NCBI GenBank assembly: GCA_934281565.1
Contig: CAKQXI010000088.1
Span: 1-9,876, forward strand
Length of the DNA: 9,876 nt
Source: an uncultured Prevotella sp.
Lineage (GTDB): Bacteria; Bacteroidota; Bacteroidia; Bacteroidales; Bacteroidaceae
Direction of reading: 5' to 3'
Part shown: positions 1 to 6,839 of the stretch, one piece after another
How positions within the stretch are numbered: the stretch's first letter is position 1
Layout: the number at the start of each line of letters is the position of its first letter
Translations under genes and position numbers: made by a program
The notes under the pieces: model-generated
What the model saw: the letters and a program-made list of their open reading frames with translations, nothing else
The model's database searches: none
Told to the model about the DNA's origin: nothing

Positions 1-1
1 T

Positions 2-832
2 ATGATAGAAATGCAAACTTTGGCTTCTGACATACTCTCCATGCAACGTGGGCAATCTAAATCCGAGACAGGCAAGGAACATTTGGAACGAAATGATTTC
101 ATCATCGAGAAACAGAAAGCCGAACTGCAACGCATAGATGAAACCAAGCGACACAAGGAACAACAGGTAAGTCTTGCCGAACAGGAGCTCAAACTGGTAA
201 AATCGGAAATACACACGGACAAACTCAAAAGCGTAGCCACTGATGCTGCCACTGCCATAGCAAGCGGAATTGGTTCTCTTTTCGGAAGTGGAAAGTTGAA
301 AGAACTGGAACAAGTCAACGAGAAATTGCGTCAGGAAGTTGTCAAGCACAATAAGGGTATTGACGAACTAAAAGCCAAGATGCAACAAATACAGGAACAG
401 CACGACAAACAAATACGCAATCTTCAAGGAATACATAACCAAGAACTTGAAGCCAAAGACAGGGAAATATCAAGACTGAACACCTTGCTTGAAAAGGCAT
501 TCAACTGGTTTCCGATACTCAAAGAAATGTTGAGAATGGAAAAATTGTGCACAGTCATTGGATTTACCAAAGATATGATAGATTGTCTTCTAACAAAGAA
601 AGAAGCTATCAGATGCAATGGAAAAATCTATTCCGAAGAACATAAACGAAGATTTGAAATCAAAAATGATATTTTCAAAGTTGAGAAAAGTTCGGTTGAT
701 AATAATAAATTGGTGCTTACAATAAACAGGCAACCAATAAGCGAATGGTTCAAAGAGCAATGGGAAAAACTTCGGCAAGGTCTGCGACAATCAGCAGAAG
801 AACCAAGAAAAAGTAGAGGATTCAAATTATAA
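2..832 (+). CDS. MobV/Pre-type mobilization relaxase, C-terminal part
   Basis: Only the C-terminal 276 residues lie in the window, and the frame is open to the left edge, so the catalytic N-terminal relaxase domain is probably just outside. What is visible is a long charged coiled coil (about residues 15-160, rich in Glu, Lys and Gln, broken near residue 85 by a small Ala/Gly-rich stretch). A conserved tail follows, with the segments FPILKEMLRMEKLC, GFTKDMIDCLLTKKEA and GKIYSEEHKRRFE and a basic end (RKSRGFKL). I recognise this tail from Bacteroides plasmid and transposon mobilization proteins of the MobV/Pre (Mob_Pre) family, which nick at oriT so the element can be transferred by a helper conjugation system. 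It marks the left part of the window as mobilizable-element DNA. Family assignment is from memory of the tail, not from catalytic residues. Confidence 0.8.
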   Translation: MIEMQTLASDILSMQRGQSKSETGKEHLERNDFIIEKQKAELQRIDETKRHKEQQVSLAEQELKLVKSEIHTDKLKSVATDAATAIASGIGSLFGSGKLKELEQVNEKLRQEVVKHNKGIDELKAKMQQIQEQHDKQIRNLQGIHNQELEAKDREISRLNTLLEKAFNWFPILKEMLRMEKLCTVIGFTKDMIDCLLTKKEAIRCNGKIYSEEHKRRFEIKNDIFKVEKSSVDNNKLVLTINRQPISEWFKEQWEKLRQGLRQSAEEPRKSRGFKL

Positions 833-953
833 TTTTTGCTCTCTATAATGCAAAACATCAACAAAATAACTATTTTTGTATTCGGATTGAAGCAACTCTC
901 TCCGAGACATATTAGAAATTGAAGAAGCGTTATGCTTGTCTTATAGTTGAAAA

Positions 954-1049
954 CCTAGGAAATTTTCAAATGAACAAAGAGAGCATAGTGGTTCTCACGC
1001 TATAGCGTGGGCTGCTATTCTTACATCTTGTTCATTGGGTTTTCCTAGG
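954..1049 (+). ncRNA. Putative structured RNA (nested long hairpin), unnamed
   Basis: Three nested inverted repeats share one centre: CCTAGGAAA (954-962) with TTTCCTAGG (1041-1049); AATGAACAA (969-977) with TTGTTCATT (1028-1036); and the palindrome CACGCTATAGCGTG (996-1009). The 18-nt arms between the middle and inner repeats also pair as RNA: 985-991 with 1012-1018, a two-base UU bulge at 992-993, then 994-1000 with 1005-1011 closing a UAUA loop. Several of these pairs are G-U (989/1014, 990/1013, 995/1010). They are pairs only in a plus-strand transcript and would be A-C mismatches on the minus strand. This favours an RNA transcribed rightward, either a small RNA or part of the leader of the WYL operon. 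Alternatives are a palindromic mobile repeat or a large operator. No known family was recognised. Confidence 0.45.
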
Positions 1050-1058
1050 ACCTTCAGC

Positions 1059-1118
1059 TAAGACGTAATTTTGCAGTGCCACGCTTTTTTTGCAAATTTA
1101 CCGTGACAGGTAAGACGT
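1059..1118. promoter_or_regulatory. TAAGACGT direct repeat upstream of WYL gene
   Basis: TAAGACGT occurs at 1059-1066 and again at 1111-1118, each followed within a few bases by a T-run ending in TTTTG. The copies are 52 bp apart, close to five helical turns, so a dimeric regulator could contact both on the same face of the DNA. The position just before the regulator gene suggests an autoregulatory operator for the WYL protein, but this is inference from spacing and location only. Confidence 0.25.
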
Positions 1119-1168
1119 TTTTTGTCTGAGGAGTAGAGTTATTTTGTAACCGAATAAAGAAAAACACT

Positions 1169-2053
1169 ATGGGAAAACTTGAAAAATGCCTGTACATCAT
1201 AGAGCTTCTGTCGCGTGGCAAACCGATGTCGCTCAAGGAAATCAACCATCATTGGGAGTATTCCTCTCTCTATGACGGAGAAATCATACCCAAAACATTC
1301 GGACGATACAAGGAGTATGTCTCCAATGTCTTCGCCATTGACATAGAGTATGATACGGGAGCAAGGAAGTATTACATCTCCAATTTTGACTATATAAAGA
1401 ACAACTCGCTTTACAAATATCTGCTTTCCGCTTTCCACGTGCAAGGGCTCTCCGAACTGGCCATGAAGCATCGCAGAGAGTTGGTCTTGGAAGATGTGCC
1501 CAGCGGTGTGGAACATCTGCATGCTATTCTCGAAGCCATTGACCGCAAGGTAGTGGTTGAGTTCGACTATCACTCTTTCAACCGGCAAGCAGTAAAGCAC
1601 CACGAATGTATTCCTTGCTTTCTTAAGACATGGGAACAGCGCTGGTATCTCATTGCCGAACCGCTGAATCGTAAGAATCCCTCGGTTTATGCACTGGAGC
1701 GCACCAGTAACTTGCAACTGACGGAACAACAACTTTCACCTTCACCACATATCAATCCGCAAAGCTACTTTGAAGGTTGTTATGGCGTGAATCATGAGGA
1801 CTGCAACCCTGTACCTATTAAAATAAAGGTGTATGGCAGTCAAGTGGATTACGTCAGGGCACGGCCTATTCATGCTTCACAAGAAGAAGTGGAGCAAGGA
1901 GATGGCTGGAGTGTATTCAGTTACTGGCTTCGCCCGAGCTATAACTTTTATCAGATGCTATTGTGGCATAGGGAGAAGGTGGAGGTGATGGAGCCGAAAG
2001 AGGTTAGAGGGGAGATGAAGAAGATTGTAAATCAAATATCAAAACAATATTAA
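1169..2053 (+). CDS. WYL-domain transcriptional regulator
   Basis: A 294-residue protein with an N-terminal winged-helix-like region (about 1-75), a WYL domain (about 115-190) and a C-terminal extension (WCX-like, about 205-290). The signature is clear: DYHSF at 133-137, the RWYLIAEP core with W159-Y160-L161, and the ALERTSNLQL strand at 175-184 whose Arg normally lines the ligand pocket. WYL proteins bind nucleic-acid-like or nucleotide ligands through this domain, and the DNA-binding ones (such as BrxR/CapW-type regulators) commonly repress phage-defence operons next to which they are encoded. The stop is only 13 bases before the start of the 599-residue membrane/nuclease gene, so the two are almost certainly co-transcribed and this is probably the operon's own regulator. 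Its codons look more GC-rich than those of the two AT-rich genes that follow, hinting that those may have been acquired separately. Confidence 0.85.
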   Translation: MGKLEKCLYIIELLSRGKPMSLKEINHHWEYSSLYDGEIIPKTFGRYKEYVSNVFAIDIEYDTGARKYYISNFDYIKNNSLYKYLLSAFHVQGLSELAMKHRRELVLEDVPSGVEHLHAILEAIDRKVVVEFDYHSFNRQAVKHHECIPCFLKTWEQRWYLIAEPLNRKNPSVYALERTSNLQLTEQQLSPSPHINPQSYFEGCYGVNHEDCNPVPIKIKVYGSQVDYVRARPIHASQEEVEQGDGWSVFSYWLRPSYNFYQMLLWHREKVEVMEPKEVRGEMKKIVNQISKQY

Positions 2054-2066
2054 ATGTATTATACCT

Positions 2067-3866
2067 ATGGAACTGGAAAACAAGAATGATATTATCAGAT
2101 CTGATGTCGAAATAGAACATGAAGATTTATCTCTTGAATCTTTTGATGAAATACTCTCAGAGCAGGAAGAATTATTAGTAGCACAAATAGATGAACTTCA
2201 AAAACAAATAGATGATAGTCATGATTTGATGTTCGATTTAATGGAGGCCACCAAAAAGGGAGCTATAGATTACGTTGATGCAATGACGGATACAGGAGAG
2301 ACTTTCAGCGAAGCTAAGGATTCAAAAACAGTCAAATCGTTAAATGGTATTGAAATAGATAAGCGACATAAGCCTACTGATGTTGAATCCAATGCTAATT
2401 GGCAAACCAGAAAAATGAGTGATGCCAAGAAAAATCCTTTTGATAAAAATGTTTCTGAGAATACTAATGGTATGTCAGAAGCAGGAAAAGCCAAATTCGA
2501 AAGATATAAAGAGGCATATAGTCAACGCCTAAAGACAAATAACATTACATCTAAAGGCGAAGGTAATTCTATTAAAACTAGTGACCCAACACAAAATCTT
2601 GAGTCTTTAGCTGGCTTACGAAACTATCGTGTTGGTCCAGTCGTTCCAATACCTGATATTGAAACTACCAAAGAAGGTTATAAGACTGCCGTAGCGGAGG
2701 GTAAAACCTATAGTGTTGCTGGCTATATCAGAAAACAAAACTTTGCAGCTTTTGATGATGCATTAGTGGAAAAATTTGGTTTTTCATCAAGAGCTGAAGC
2801 TGAGCGGTGGCGAAAAAGCAACCACCTAACCATCCATGAAACAGGTAATGGTATGTTTTTAGTTCCTACTGATGTTCATGACTCTTCTTCGCATAAAGGT
2901 TACTGCTCTAAGTTAGCAGATATTCTAGAAGGTAAAGAAGGTGCAGAGAATGCAATGGAGCAATACATACGTGATGAAAAAATCGCATATGTAAAACATG
3001 AAGCTAAAATTCGTGGATGGAGAGCTGCTAAAGGTGCTGGTATGGCTGCGGCAAAAGACTTGATGAAGCACGTTATAGCAAACTTAGTTACTTCATTTTA
3101 TGAAGAAAGAAAACGAATAAAGGAACAGGGTTTACTGAACTATGTCCAAACTGTCTTATCTACTTGCTGGAAAAAGGTTAAAACAAAAGCCATAAATATG
3201 ATTAAAAGTATTGTTGGTGGTGCGATAGGTGCAATTGGTACTGAATTATTAAACGCAATCAATGATTTCTTCACAGGCACTTTTAAACGCTTGTTCAGCG
3301 TTATTCGTCAAATGTTTGGATCTATCAAGAATGCTTTCAGAATCCTATGTAGCAAGGAACATTCTTGGCAAGAAAAAGTGTTCGAAGCTGCAAAAGTGTT
3401 ATCTGCAGGAGCTGTAGCGATTTTGGGATTTTCTTTGAATGAAATTATTGAAAAGGGGCTGTTACATATTCCAGGAATGCCCGTTTCTATCGCATCCTTT
3501 ATCGCAGAATGTTTAGCAGGTTTGTCTGCAGGCATATTCTCAAATATAGTTCTTATGCTTTTTGACCATACAAAGGCATCTTTAAAGGTAAGAGACGCAC
3601 AATTACAGCTTTCTTTGCATCGTTCTCAATCAATCTTTATTGATAATTTAAGAATTGATGTGGCAGTTCTAAAATCAAGTAGGGATGTATGTGGTACATA
3701 TCAATTCTTTGGAAATGTTGTTGGTGAAATCAAGAATACTCGCGATAATATCATAGCTACAAAGAAGAGAATAAATGAAACAAACATTCGCACTGCGAAA
3801 TTATTATCCGAGAGTAATTCTGTTGTTAAATTGATAAAAGAAATAGGAAACGATGAAGACTTCTAA
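2067..3866 (+). CDS. Putative membrane protein with HNH/Endo VII-like (LHH/WHH-type) nuclease motif
   Basis: A 599-residue protein I do not recognise as a named family. Order of regions: acidic N-terminal helices (about 25-62, probable coiled coil); a polar, low-complexity linker (about 75-180); a compact domain around 215-290; a basic helical part (about 305-380); and hydrophobic helices at about 381-397 (Gly-rich), 444-461 and 471-499. A polar helical tail follows. The central domain carries a pattern like the LHH/WHH toxins of the HNH/Endo VII superfamily: LTIHE (H257), then MFLVPTDVH (H271), then SSSHKG (H276), with the usual spacing and the hallmark LVP...H....H.G. These proteins are metal-dependent nucleases in polymorphic toxins and defence effectors. 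No signal peptide is seen. The gene follows the WYL regulator by 13 bases and overlaps the next gene by 14 bases. Nuclease activity and membrane insertion are inferences from sequence; role unknown. Confidence 0.65.
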   Translation: MELENKNDIIRSDVEIEHEDLSLESFDEILSEQEELLVAQIDELQKQIDDSHDLMFDLMEATKKGAIDYVDAMTDTGETFSEAKDSKTVKSLNGIEIDKRHKPTDVESNANWQTRKMSDAKKNPFDKNVSENTNGMSEAGKAKFERYKEAYSQRLKTNNITSKGEGNSIKTSDPTQNLESLAGLRNYRVGPVVPIPDIETTKEGYKTAVAEGKTYSVAGYIRKQNFAAFDDALVEKFGFSSRAEAERWRKSNHLTIHETGNGMFLVPTDVHDSSSHKGYCSKLADILEGKEGAENAMEQYIRDEKIAYVKHEAKIRGWRAAKGAGMAAAKDLMKHVIANLVTSFYEERKRIKEQGLLNYVQTVLSTCWKKVKTKAINMIKSIVGGAIGAIGTELLNAINDFFTGTFKRLFSVIRQMFGSIKNAFRILCSKEHSWQEKVFEAAKVLSAGAVAILGFSLNEIIEKGLLHIPGMPVSIASFIAECLAGLSAGIFSNIVLMLFDHTKASLKVRDAQLQLSLHRSQSIFIDNLRIDVAVLKSSRDVCGTYQFFGNVVGEIKNTRDNIIATKKRINETNIRTAKLLSESNSVVKLIKEIGNDEDF

Positions 3867-4818
3867 TAACGAAATTAAAATTATATCACCAGGAATGGAA
3901 AGGAGAAAATTAACAAATAAGATACACCTTCTAGATGAAAATAAATTCATTGCACTTAGTAAAAAGATAGATAGTAGCTTTAATGTGGTTCAAGAGAAAT
4001 ACAAAGAACTTAACAAAGTTGCTTCACCGGTAGTGGAGAATGAATATTTATGGGGATTGATTAAAACTACAGATGTAGAGAAATCATTAGATGGTCTTTT
4101 GAAAGTTATTCAAGAATTGGCAAAATGCACATTGGGTGCATTTCAAGCCAATAGTGAAAACTTAGAAGCGATTCTTGAATTAATGAAAATATCAGTTTCA
4201 ATTGAAAATGATTTGTATAGACAACTGGAAGATAGTGATTGTTCAAAAGAGAATATTGCCAATTTATTACATGATCTCTGTTCTCAATATAATATTGACA
4301 GTCATGCTATCGAAGTTCTCTTTGAGCAATCATTTAATAGAACAATTACTCTGAGGACAAGAATCAATAACTTACGAGAAGAATTTTTTGAACGCATCTC
4401 AAAAAATGAGGAGAAATTCGATCATTTCGATGAAACTATACAAAAAAAAGAAGAAGAATTTACTTCTTGCTTTGATAGTAAAACTGCAGAATACAAAAAA
4501 CAGCTAGAGATTAGTATCAAAGAGTGTTTGTCTGTTATCGATAAATACCAAAAAGAGCTAAATGCAACCAAGAATTCATATAAGCAAGAAATTGAAACTT
4601 TGAAGTACTTCCTAATGGAATCCATTAAACAACATAATGTTGAGGTTTCAAAGCAGCATGATACAAAGTTTAAACAATATGAAAGAGAGAATACGGTATT
4701 AAAAAATCAGATGTATATGCTAACTCAAGACGTTTCAAAACTTCAGAATCGTTCAACATGGACTTTGAGCATTTCTATAATAGCAACAATAGTTGCTGCT
4801 ATAAGTTTTGCTGTTTGA
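3853..4818 (+). CDS. Coiled-coil protein with C-terminal membrane anchor
   Basis: A 321-residue protein with no recognised catalytic motif. The N-terminal half (about 1-160) is mixed helical. About residues 165-298 form a long charged coiled coil dense in Glu, Lys and Gln. The last 18 residues or so (about 304-321, SISIIATIVAAISFAV preceded by TWTL) are a single hydrophobic segment ending at the C-terminus, a tail-anchor arrangement that would leave nearly all of the protein in the cytoplasm. The start ATG at 3853 lies inside the end of the preceding gene (14-base overlap), so translation is likely coupled and the two proteins probably act together. A sensor, scaffold or spacer role at the membrane beside the nuclease-like partner is plausible. 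The gene is very AT-rich, like its upstream neighbour. Confidence 0.75.
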   Translation: MKTSNNEIKIISPGMERRKLTNKIHLLDENKFIALSKKIDSSFNVVQEKYKELNKVASPVVENEYLWGLIKTTDVEKSLDGLLKVIQELAKCTLGAFQANSENLEAILELMKISVSIENDLYRQLEDSDCSKENIANLLHDLCSQYNIDSHAIEVLFEQSFNRTITLRTRINNLREEFFERISKNEEKFDHFDETIQKKEEEFTSCFDSKTAEYKKQLEISIKECLSVIDKYQKELNATKNSYKQEIETLKYFLMESIKQHNVEVSKQHDTKFKQYERENTVLKNQMYMLTQDVSKLQNRSTWTLSISIIATIVAAISFAV

Positions 4819-4853
4819 AACCATTTTATTAACATAGCATTATTCTTAAGGAC

Positions 4854-5671
4854 ATGAAAAACGAGAACATTGCAGATAAGATACTGGACGAAATACTGGA
4901 GCTACTATCTAGTGAAGATTGTTAAAAAAGCAAAAAATCGGCTTTGAGTCATTGCGGATGGCAGCCGCTTTTCGTGCCACTGTTGGCCAAATGGATGCCG
5001 TCTATTATGAAGGAATATGTTATAAAGAAGGAATTGGAACAAAAGCGATGAACGAGCTTTTGAGCGTTTTGAAAAGGCCGTAAATGCGATTCCAGAAGCC
5101 ATGTATGAACTTGGTCTGTGCTATGTTCATGGCGAAGGAACTGAGCAGGATATAGACAAAGCCGTTGAGTGTTTCAACGATGCTGCACATCGTGGAGTTC
5201 CTGAAGCCCAGTATGAATTAGGTGTTTGCTATCGGCGTGGTGAAGGTGTTGAACAAGATATAAAGACAGCACTATACTGGTATGAAAAAGCTGCCGACCA
5301 AGGGTATTTGAGAGCCTACCATTACATATGGTATTATCTATCAACATGGTCTTGGAGGAATACCTACAGATTATAACAAAGCTTTTAATTACTTCATGAA
5401 GGCAGCAAATGAGGAAAGCACTGAATCATACTTCTGTATCGGCAATTGTTATCTAAATGGATTGGGGGTTGAAAAAGACGAAAAGGAAGCAGCCCGCTGG
5501 TTTCTAAAAGCAGCAGAACTGGGAGAGCCTGACTCCATGTTCCACTTGGCTTGGATGTATCAAGAAGGTATCGGAGTGGAACAGAACAGCGAATTATCGA
5601 CAGAATATCTCTATAAGGCAGCAGAAGCCGAATGGGAACCTGCTATTAGAATTATAAAAGGAGAAGATTAA
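4854..5671 (+). pseudogene. Sel1-repeat (SLR) protein, broken by three frameshifts
   Basis: Read through its lesions, this encodes about 270 residues starting MKNENIADKILDEI and containing about six Sel1-like repeats: for example YYEGICYKEGIGT, AMYELGLCYVHGEGTEQD, AQYELGVCYRRGEGVEQD, GIIYQHGLGG, CIGNCYLNGLGVEKD and LAWMYQEGIGVEQN. Sel1 repeats are paired-helix scaffolds for protein-protein contacts. The frame is lost near 4920 (one base apparently missing, giving a TAA at 4923), near 5045 (one base missing, stop at 5080) and near 5320-5330 (one base extra, stop at 5374). The 5047-5376 and 5315-5671 parts remain open and could make fragments. The gene follows the coiled-coil gene by 35 bases, so it may once have been the fourth gene of that operon or a separate insertion. 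Clean repeats in all three frames show this is one decayed gene rather than several small ones. Confidence 0.85.
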
Positions 5672-5700
5672 CTGCAAAATTCTATTTTGGCTAAACAATT

Positions 5701-5792
5701 CGGACACTTTTTGTCCCCTCCCTATCTTACTTTGCAATGCGAAACGATAAAAGACGTAGCATTATGACGGAAGATAGGGATTTGTCATTCTT
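5701..5792 (+). repeat. Leader/start-region repeat, copy 1 (with DUF3944 stump)
   Basis: About 92 bp here match 6840-6932 with roughly ten differences including one single-base indel. The repeat covers the untranslated leader and the first nine codons of a DUF3944 gene. It contains a perfect 10-bp inverted repeat, TCCCTATCTT (5719-5728) with AAGATAGGGA (5771-5780), and an inner pair AATGC (5736-5740) with GCATT (5759-5763). The ATG at 5764 lies in the internal loop between the two stems. It is either a duplicated regulated leader or the scar of a recombination that removed the rest of the gene. Confidence 0.75.
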
Positions 5793-5823
5793 TGTCGGCA
5801 ATAGAAGAATTATTATTCTATAA
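5764..5823 (+). pseudogene. DUF3944 gene stump (5' end only)
   Basis: The ATG opens MTEDRDLSFF, matching the start MKEDRDLSFL of the intact DUF3944 gene at 6904. Similarity then stops abruptly after nine codons, and the frame runs through unrelated residues (VGNRRIIIL) to a TAA. The whole open frame is 19 codons plus stop, against 239 for the intact copy. This is best read as the remnant of a second DUF3944 gene whose body was deleted or replaced by the DNA that now carries the zinc-ribbon and ATP-grasp genes. A functional 19-residue peptide is not excluded, but nothing supports it. Confidence 0.7.
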
Positions 5824-5853
5824 AATATAAACAACTTTAAAAGAAGGAGAATA

Positions 5854-6045
5854 ATTAAGTTAACTAAAAAAACATATACTTTTATTTGTGATAATTGTGG
5901 ATGTGTATTCGATAAATTGGTTTTTGAAGGAGGAATAATCTGTAATTTATATGTAACTCCACAAGAATGTCCGAAATGCAGTAGCTTTCATACGATGCCA
6001 AAGGATGATGGATTCTTTGATAGATTTGACTATGAAAAAATTTGA
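5854..6045 (+). CDS. Small zinc-ribbon protein, start codon apparently ATT
   Basis: A 63-residue open frame with two cysteine knuckles, CDNCGC near the N-terminus and CPKC about 30 residues later, the layout of a small treble-clef or zinc-ribbon domain. The C-terminus is acidic and aromatic (DDGFFDRFDYEKI). No ATG, GTG or TTG exists in frame before the first cysteines. The codon in the right place is ATT at 5854, preceded by a good Shine-Dalgarno (AAGGAGA, 5844-5850) and followed by KLTKKTYTF. The simplest reading is that an original ATG became ATT, which would silence or strongly weaken the gene; rare ATT initiation is the alternative. Function unknown; DNA, RNA or protein binding through zinc is the usual role of such domains. 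Confidence 0.5.
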   Translation: MKLTKKTYTFICDNCGCVFDKLVFEGGIICNLYVTPQECPKCSSFHTMPKDDGFFDRFDYEKI

Positions 6046-6083
6046 CTGAAAGAAGATGAATACAGAAATAGAAGAAAGAATAA

Positions 6084-6832
6084 ATGTCAAAAGCAATGAG
6101 AGCATTTATACAATGCGATTTCACCGGACATCCATGCAACCCTAATGCGTTTGTGGCATTCAACGGTTTGCGTGCAATGGGGTACGAATGTATCTTTTTC
6201 AGAGATATGAAGAACTCATTGCAAACAACCATATCAAAGAAGAACTCATTGTTGGCGGTATCGGCATAATCAAGCGAAGATTACAAGATTTCGGGATTGA
6301 ATGTGCCGAAATAAACTATCCGCAAGTATTAAACAAGTATCTCGGAAGAAGGATTTGGAAATCAACCATCAATGAGATAGCCAACACCCCAAAGGTATGG
6401 CCTGTGTTTATCAAATCTGTTGAGGGGAAAAGATTGTCCAGTAAAATCATCAATAGCATTCATGACTTAGTGGGTTGTGGATGCTGTGATGATAATTACG
6501 AGGTGTTATGTAGCGATCCCGTTAATTTTATTGCAGGAGTGGAGAGTATTTGTCAGGTATGGAAAGATACTTGATGTCAGGCCCCATAAAGGGGATTGGA
6601 AAGTTCATTATGACCCGAAGTGATTGAAAATGCAATAAAAGACTATGCAACTGCACCCGATGCGTATGGCATTGATTTCGGAGTTACCTCAAAGGGCGAA
6701 ACACTACTGGTTGAAGTAAACGAAGGATACGCCCTTGGATGTTACGGTCTATTTCCACATCTATATGCTAAGTCTCTTATCACCCGATGGACTGAATTGA
6801 CAGATACATTGGATAAATATTGGTATATTTAG
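6084..6832 (+). pseudogene. ATP-grasp (R2K-clade/DUF4343-like) protein, three frameshifts
   Basis: Joining three frames gives one protein of about 245 residues. It runs from MRAFIQCDFTGHPCNPNAFVAF (ATG at 6084 or 6096), through WPVFIKSVEGKRLSSKIINS and WRVFVRYGKILDVRPHKGDW, to the closing DFGVTSKGETLLVEVNEGYALGCYGL. The Lys in the VFIKS strand, the Arg pair in WRVFVR and the final EVN...G.YG resemble ATP-grasp enzymes of the R2K clade, which ligate an amine to a carboxylate using ATP and are found in phages and conflict islands. Lesions: near 6200 one base is missing in a T-run; near 6541 about five bases seem lost, as expected from collapse of a short TGGA repeat; near 6620 one G is missing (AAG.TGA instead of AAG GTG). 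The product cannot be functional as read unless these are sequence errors. Confidence 0.75.
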
Positions 6833-6839
6833 CTTCCCT

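Larger units (their letters stand above)
833..1168. other. 336-bp intergenic region between relaxase and WYL operon
   Basis: No credible ORF is present. The region contains a perfect match to the Bacteroides -7 consensus TAnnTTTG at 871-878, but no TTTG at a suitable -33 distance, so a promoter there is uncertain. It also holds the large nested dyad at 954-1049 and a TAAGACGT direct repeat at 1059-1066 and 1111-1118, both listed separately. The last 50 bases before the WYL start are T-rich and presumably carry the operon promoter or ribosome-binding region. No strong Shine-Dalgarno precedes the ATG at 1169, only a purine-rich AAAGAAAAA stretch, as is common in Bacteroidota. Confidence 0.6.

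Noticed and set aside
954..1049. Retron-like non-coding RNA (flanking inverted repeats around a long hairpin)
   Set aside because: No reverse transcriptase gene follows within the window and the neighbouring genes are a regulator and membrane proteins, so the retron reading lacks its key component.
833..1168. CRISPR array or tracrRNA near the WYL gene
   Set aside because: There are no regularly spaced repeats and no cas genes; the repeats seen are nested inverted repeats and one 8-bp direct pair.
1139..1732. 197-residue minus-strand open frame opposite the WYL gene
   Set aside because: It lies antisense to a well-supported WYL domain protein, shows no recognisable motif and has no promoter or ribosome site of its own; it is a coding shadow.
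5101..5671. Two separate Sel1-repeat genes (91 residues each)
   Set aside because: Repeat register continues across the frame changes and upstream to 4854, so they are fragments of one broken gene.
5710..5734. TTTG and TTACTTTG as a Bacteroides -33/-7 promoter before the DUF3944 stump (also 6849-6874 in copy 2)
   Set aside because: The -7 box deviates from TAnnTTTG and the spacing is about 13-14 bp, shorter than usual for Bacteroides promoters.
5882..6232. 116-residue minus-strand frame across the zinc-ribbon and ATP-grasp start
   Set aside because: Plus-strand frames here show cysteine knuckles and family motifs; the reverse frame shows none.
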